Source: Bacteroidales bacterium | GTDB lineage: Bacteria > Bacteroidota > Bacteroidia > Bacteroidales > P3 | Length of the DNA: 7,359 nucleotides | Direction of reading: 5' to 3' | NCBI GenBank assembly: GCA_031271725.1 | Contig: JAISVE010000059.1 | Coordinates: 1-7,359 of the forward strand | Shown here: piece after piece, positions 6,401-7,359 of the stretch | Numbering within the stretch: the stretch's first letter is position 1 | Layout: every line of letters begins with the position of its first letter | Made by a program: the position numbers and the translations under genes | Notes under the pieces: model-generated | What the model saw: the letters and a program-made list of their open reading frames with translations, nothing else | Told to the model about the DNA's origin: nothing | Databases searched by the model: none

Positions 6401-7359
6401 CTTAATACTTGAAAAGCCATTGCCCGCATTTACCGCGCCACCGTTTGCAACTGCCATATTGCCCGCATAACTACTATTTTGGGAATACAACATATCGTTA
6501 GAATAAACAGCACCGCCTGCATTCTTTGCACTATTGCCGTTAAAGCAGGAATTAGCCAAATTGCCCAAACCATTGCTAATATATAATCCACCGCCATTAT
6601 TTGCTACACCATTATTATTAAAACGTGAGCTATCTAAATTGATATTACCATTGGCAATATATAATCCACCACCACTGTTTTTCGCATGGTTGTTATTAAA
6701 CCGAAGACGTTCGGCAGAAAAGTTAATAACATCATCACAATATATCCCTCCGCCAAATTCCGGATCTATTGTATTTCCATTTACAGTTAATGCTGTTGCA
6801 TTTGCAGCATAGCCATCCTCAATATAAAAACCGTTAAGCAAGGTTTTTGTTATATTTGAAGCAATCACAACATGTACGGTGTTATCCGTACTATCCGAAG
6901 CATCCCCGATATTACCACTTAAAATTGTTTTATTCAAATCAGGAGCCGCATCGGAAATTTCGTTTGCAACAGGATTGGTATAGTCATCTCTGTTGGGAGC
7001 AAAACCACCGTATATACTTATGGAATCAAATAAAATAAAACTGTTATTGCGTGAGTCTTTGCCGATAAGTTTCATTGCATCCGATTCGTATTTCGGATAA
7101 TATACACTCTCGGCAACCCATATTGAGTCAATGTCAGTATTATCATTTACTTTTCTAATTCCCATTATTCCCAAGAGCGCATCACTAAGTTCAGGAATAG
7201 CATGCTCCCATGATTCGCCGTTGCATTTACCTCCCGGGCGAACTTTCTTATCTACATAAACAATTTTGTTGCCGTCAGGTACTACATAAATATTTTCAAA
7301 AGCACCAATATCTATTGTTTCGTTTACAAGACGTGGACCCTCCGCAGCATCTTCATATT
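3431..7359 (-). CDS. Giant right-handed beta-helix surface protein with Ig-like modules and T9SS sorting domain, 5' end outside window
   Basis: 1308 residues are visible (residue 1 at 7357), with no start codon in view; the frame stays open to the right edge. Residues 1-22 end in DIGAFE, the closing motif of a preceding beta-helix domain. A second domain opens with IVYVDKKVRPGGKCNGESW (about 32-50) and runs to DIGAYE (ending at 752). It is built of about 25-residue coils with F-x-x-N-x-A and GGAVY/GGGLYI motifs, as in Chlamydia-type polymorphic outer-membrane proteins and pectin-lyase-like folds. Two bacterial Ig-like/MBG-like repeats follow at about 848-930 and 936-1030, sharing the G(W/R)VT(M/L)xDTG core. 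Then come another beta-rich module and a YKWYIDGEVI module. The end (about 1230-1308) has YPNPV at 1233 and GLYVIVV, a type A T9SS sorting domain, so the protein should cross the outer membrane and be attached or released at the surface. An adhesin or matrix role is likely; no catalytic residues are recognised. It is the first visible gene of the operon. Confidence 0.88.
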   Translation of the reverse strand, partial: YEDAAEGPRLVNETIDIGAFENIYVVPDGNKIVYVDKKVRPGGKCNGESWEHAIPELSDALLGIMGIRKVNDNTDIDSIWVAESVYYPKYESDAMKLIGKDSRNNSFILFDSISIYGGFAPNRDDYTNPVANEISDAAPDLNKTILSGNIGDASDSTDNTVHVVIASNITKTLLNGFYIEDGYAANATALTVNGNTIDPEFGGGIYCDDVINFSAERLRFNNNHAKNSGGGLYIANGNINLDSSRFNNNGVANNGGGLYISNGLGNLANSCFNGNSAKNAGGAVYSNDMLYSQNSSYAGNMAVANGGAVNAGNGFSSIKDSFVENTANIGGGLYIANDIGSLDSSCFNNNSAENEGGAVYSSNKLYSRNSNYIGNTAVAAGGAVNAGNGFSSVQDSFVENTANIGGGLYIANDIAAFDSSYFNRNSADDAGGAVYSEKKLYSVKSIYSGNTAVTAGGAVNAGNGFSSTRDTFTGNTAGNGGACYVVLDTTKIFNSVFSHNTANKATSQGAALYVNNSKYWSIYRSEFLQNVSLGKGGAVYAENSRKGKFVNSRVAGNQANIDGGGIYISNADTNIFANTLISGNMAPAGGGMYVADGVNFYTNLTIGGNSLGLVPAVGFENSSGIYVEDGEHYFRNSVVWANDDTNRVQVAASGTTIKYYYSLLQNQDLSLSGNGNLNGTLPGNNPQFVDIGPVKTVFEGGNYRVYPTSNLINKGSNSYFDMGAIPDLSKDTFDLGGESRILQGNIDIGAYEFDGTYRLTISDKTITANEQQQHIDSVYLTINGIDLLDTRPFITYSYYLTGDDTTLLPELPVCPDTYMVVAVYSGGIYPDCTDTATLIIKQDPSPKSITFDPLPTKYLNYDPDFQLTATSSTEDIVKFTITGGDTACISLTDDGWVTMLDTGVVYISAYQVYNCSYLMPDTVERELIITKFHQEIIFVDAIEDHVLFVNGVNMNPPIRNLTAYADTSKLPITYRIVDGDPSIIDLTPNGRVTLFDTGTVFIRAEQAGNDIYYAAEPVICRLHISAVNASFDSITNVTGKVSFNPTDTVIYYTIPCDYTDNIMEFNFYTSSNAEIRSRDGEDYYPLVTDVSAPGQQSFYFELYVVPTDGTEPISVPYTFIIRKNYMFDDLVITKWDNTFIVNNKRAEEEFGLEPVGRNDQGGALYNYKWYIDGEVIEKYMDKSYYSAGDTKNDKLSTTSEYYLVLGTGDGREITTCPYRHPGTSSWEAFASSYPNPVSAGSTITVESNLYEAGSGSTYIDVYSIKGAKILTKDVTSEKTSIRMPSQKGLYVIVVRNSKNKKQISVVVQ
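5870..6544 (-). repeat. Three tandem 225-bp (75-residue) repeats inside the beta-helix gene
   Basis: The units are 6320-6544, 6095-6319 and 5870-6094, in coding order. Each begins with F-N-x-N-S-A and contains GGAVYS, GNxAVxxGGAVNAGNGFSS and a D(S/T)F motif; the first two share TANIGGGLYIANDI. Each unit equals three beta-helix coils. Nucleotide identity is visibly high around 5958, 6183 and 6408, where the CTTGAAAA...GCATTTACCGC block recurs at exactly 225-bp spacing. The third unit diverges over its last 25 residues. Two single coils of the same style precede the array. Confidence 0.88.

Noticed and set aside
5870..6720. Regularly spaced repeats resembling a CRISPR array
   Set aside because: The period is 225 bp, the whole unit is repeated rather than short repeats with unique spacers, and the pattern follows the reading frame of beta-helix coils.
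6534..6812. 92-residue proline/leucine-rich plus-strand open frame
   Set aside because: It is the antisense of the repeated GGGLYI/GGAVY coils; its own repeats simply mirror the beta-helix repeats.
7163..7174. TTG or ATG start for the giant surface protein
   Set aside because: The frame continues upstream with convincing beta-helix sequence (DIGAFE, YVDKKVRPGGKCNGESW), so these codons are internal.

Overview
The window looks like a chromosomal piece of a Bacteroidota genome, most likely Bacteroidales. Four things point there. A large secreted protein ends in a type IX secretion (T9SS) sorting domain of the YPNP type. Two promoters match the Bacteroidota pattern TTG/TTTG, about 20 nt, TAnnTTTG. 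The histidine kinase has the AHQLGTPLSS H-box of this phylum. The tRNA gene does not encode its CCA tail. I cannot name a genus or species.

Left part (1-951). A truncated PD-(D/E)XK (Rpn-type) transposase/nuclease gene runs off the left edge on the minus strand and has a near-consensus promoter. A short spacer follows, then a strong hairpin terminator and tRNA-Cys(GCA) on the minus strand. The tRNA promoter is back to back with the 5' region of rpsU (ribosomal protein bS21) on the plus strand. The rpsU leader has a small hairpin and an unusually good match to the 16S anti-Shine-Dalgarno tail. This fits the known exception by which Bacteroidota rpsU keeps a Shine-Dalgarno for autoregulation. 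rpsU ends at its own hairpin terminator.

Right part (952-7359). Three minus-strand genes are packed with 1-nt and 3-nt gaps and almost certainly form one operon, transcribed from beyond the right edge. In order they are: (i) the C-terminal 1308 residues of a giant right-handed beta-helix surface protein with Ig-like modules and a T9SS sorting domain; (ii) a 312-residue outer-membrane beta-barrel protein; (iii) a 511-residue membrane histidine kinase with a large extracytoplasmic sensor and no response regulator in view. The layout suggests a cell-surface adhesin or matrix protein, an outer-membrane partner and an envelope sensor made together; that functional link is inference. The beta-helix contains three tandem 75-residue (225-bp) units, and a second, earlier beta-helix domain evidently ends at the window edge.

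I see no CRISPR array, phage module or complete insertion sequence. The more noteworthy items are the adhesin/barrel/kinase operon, the rpsU leader, the tandem repeat and the apparent duplication in the kinase sensor.
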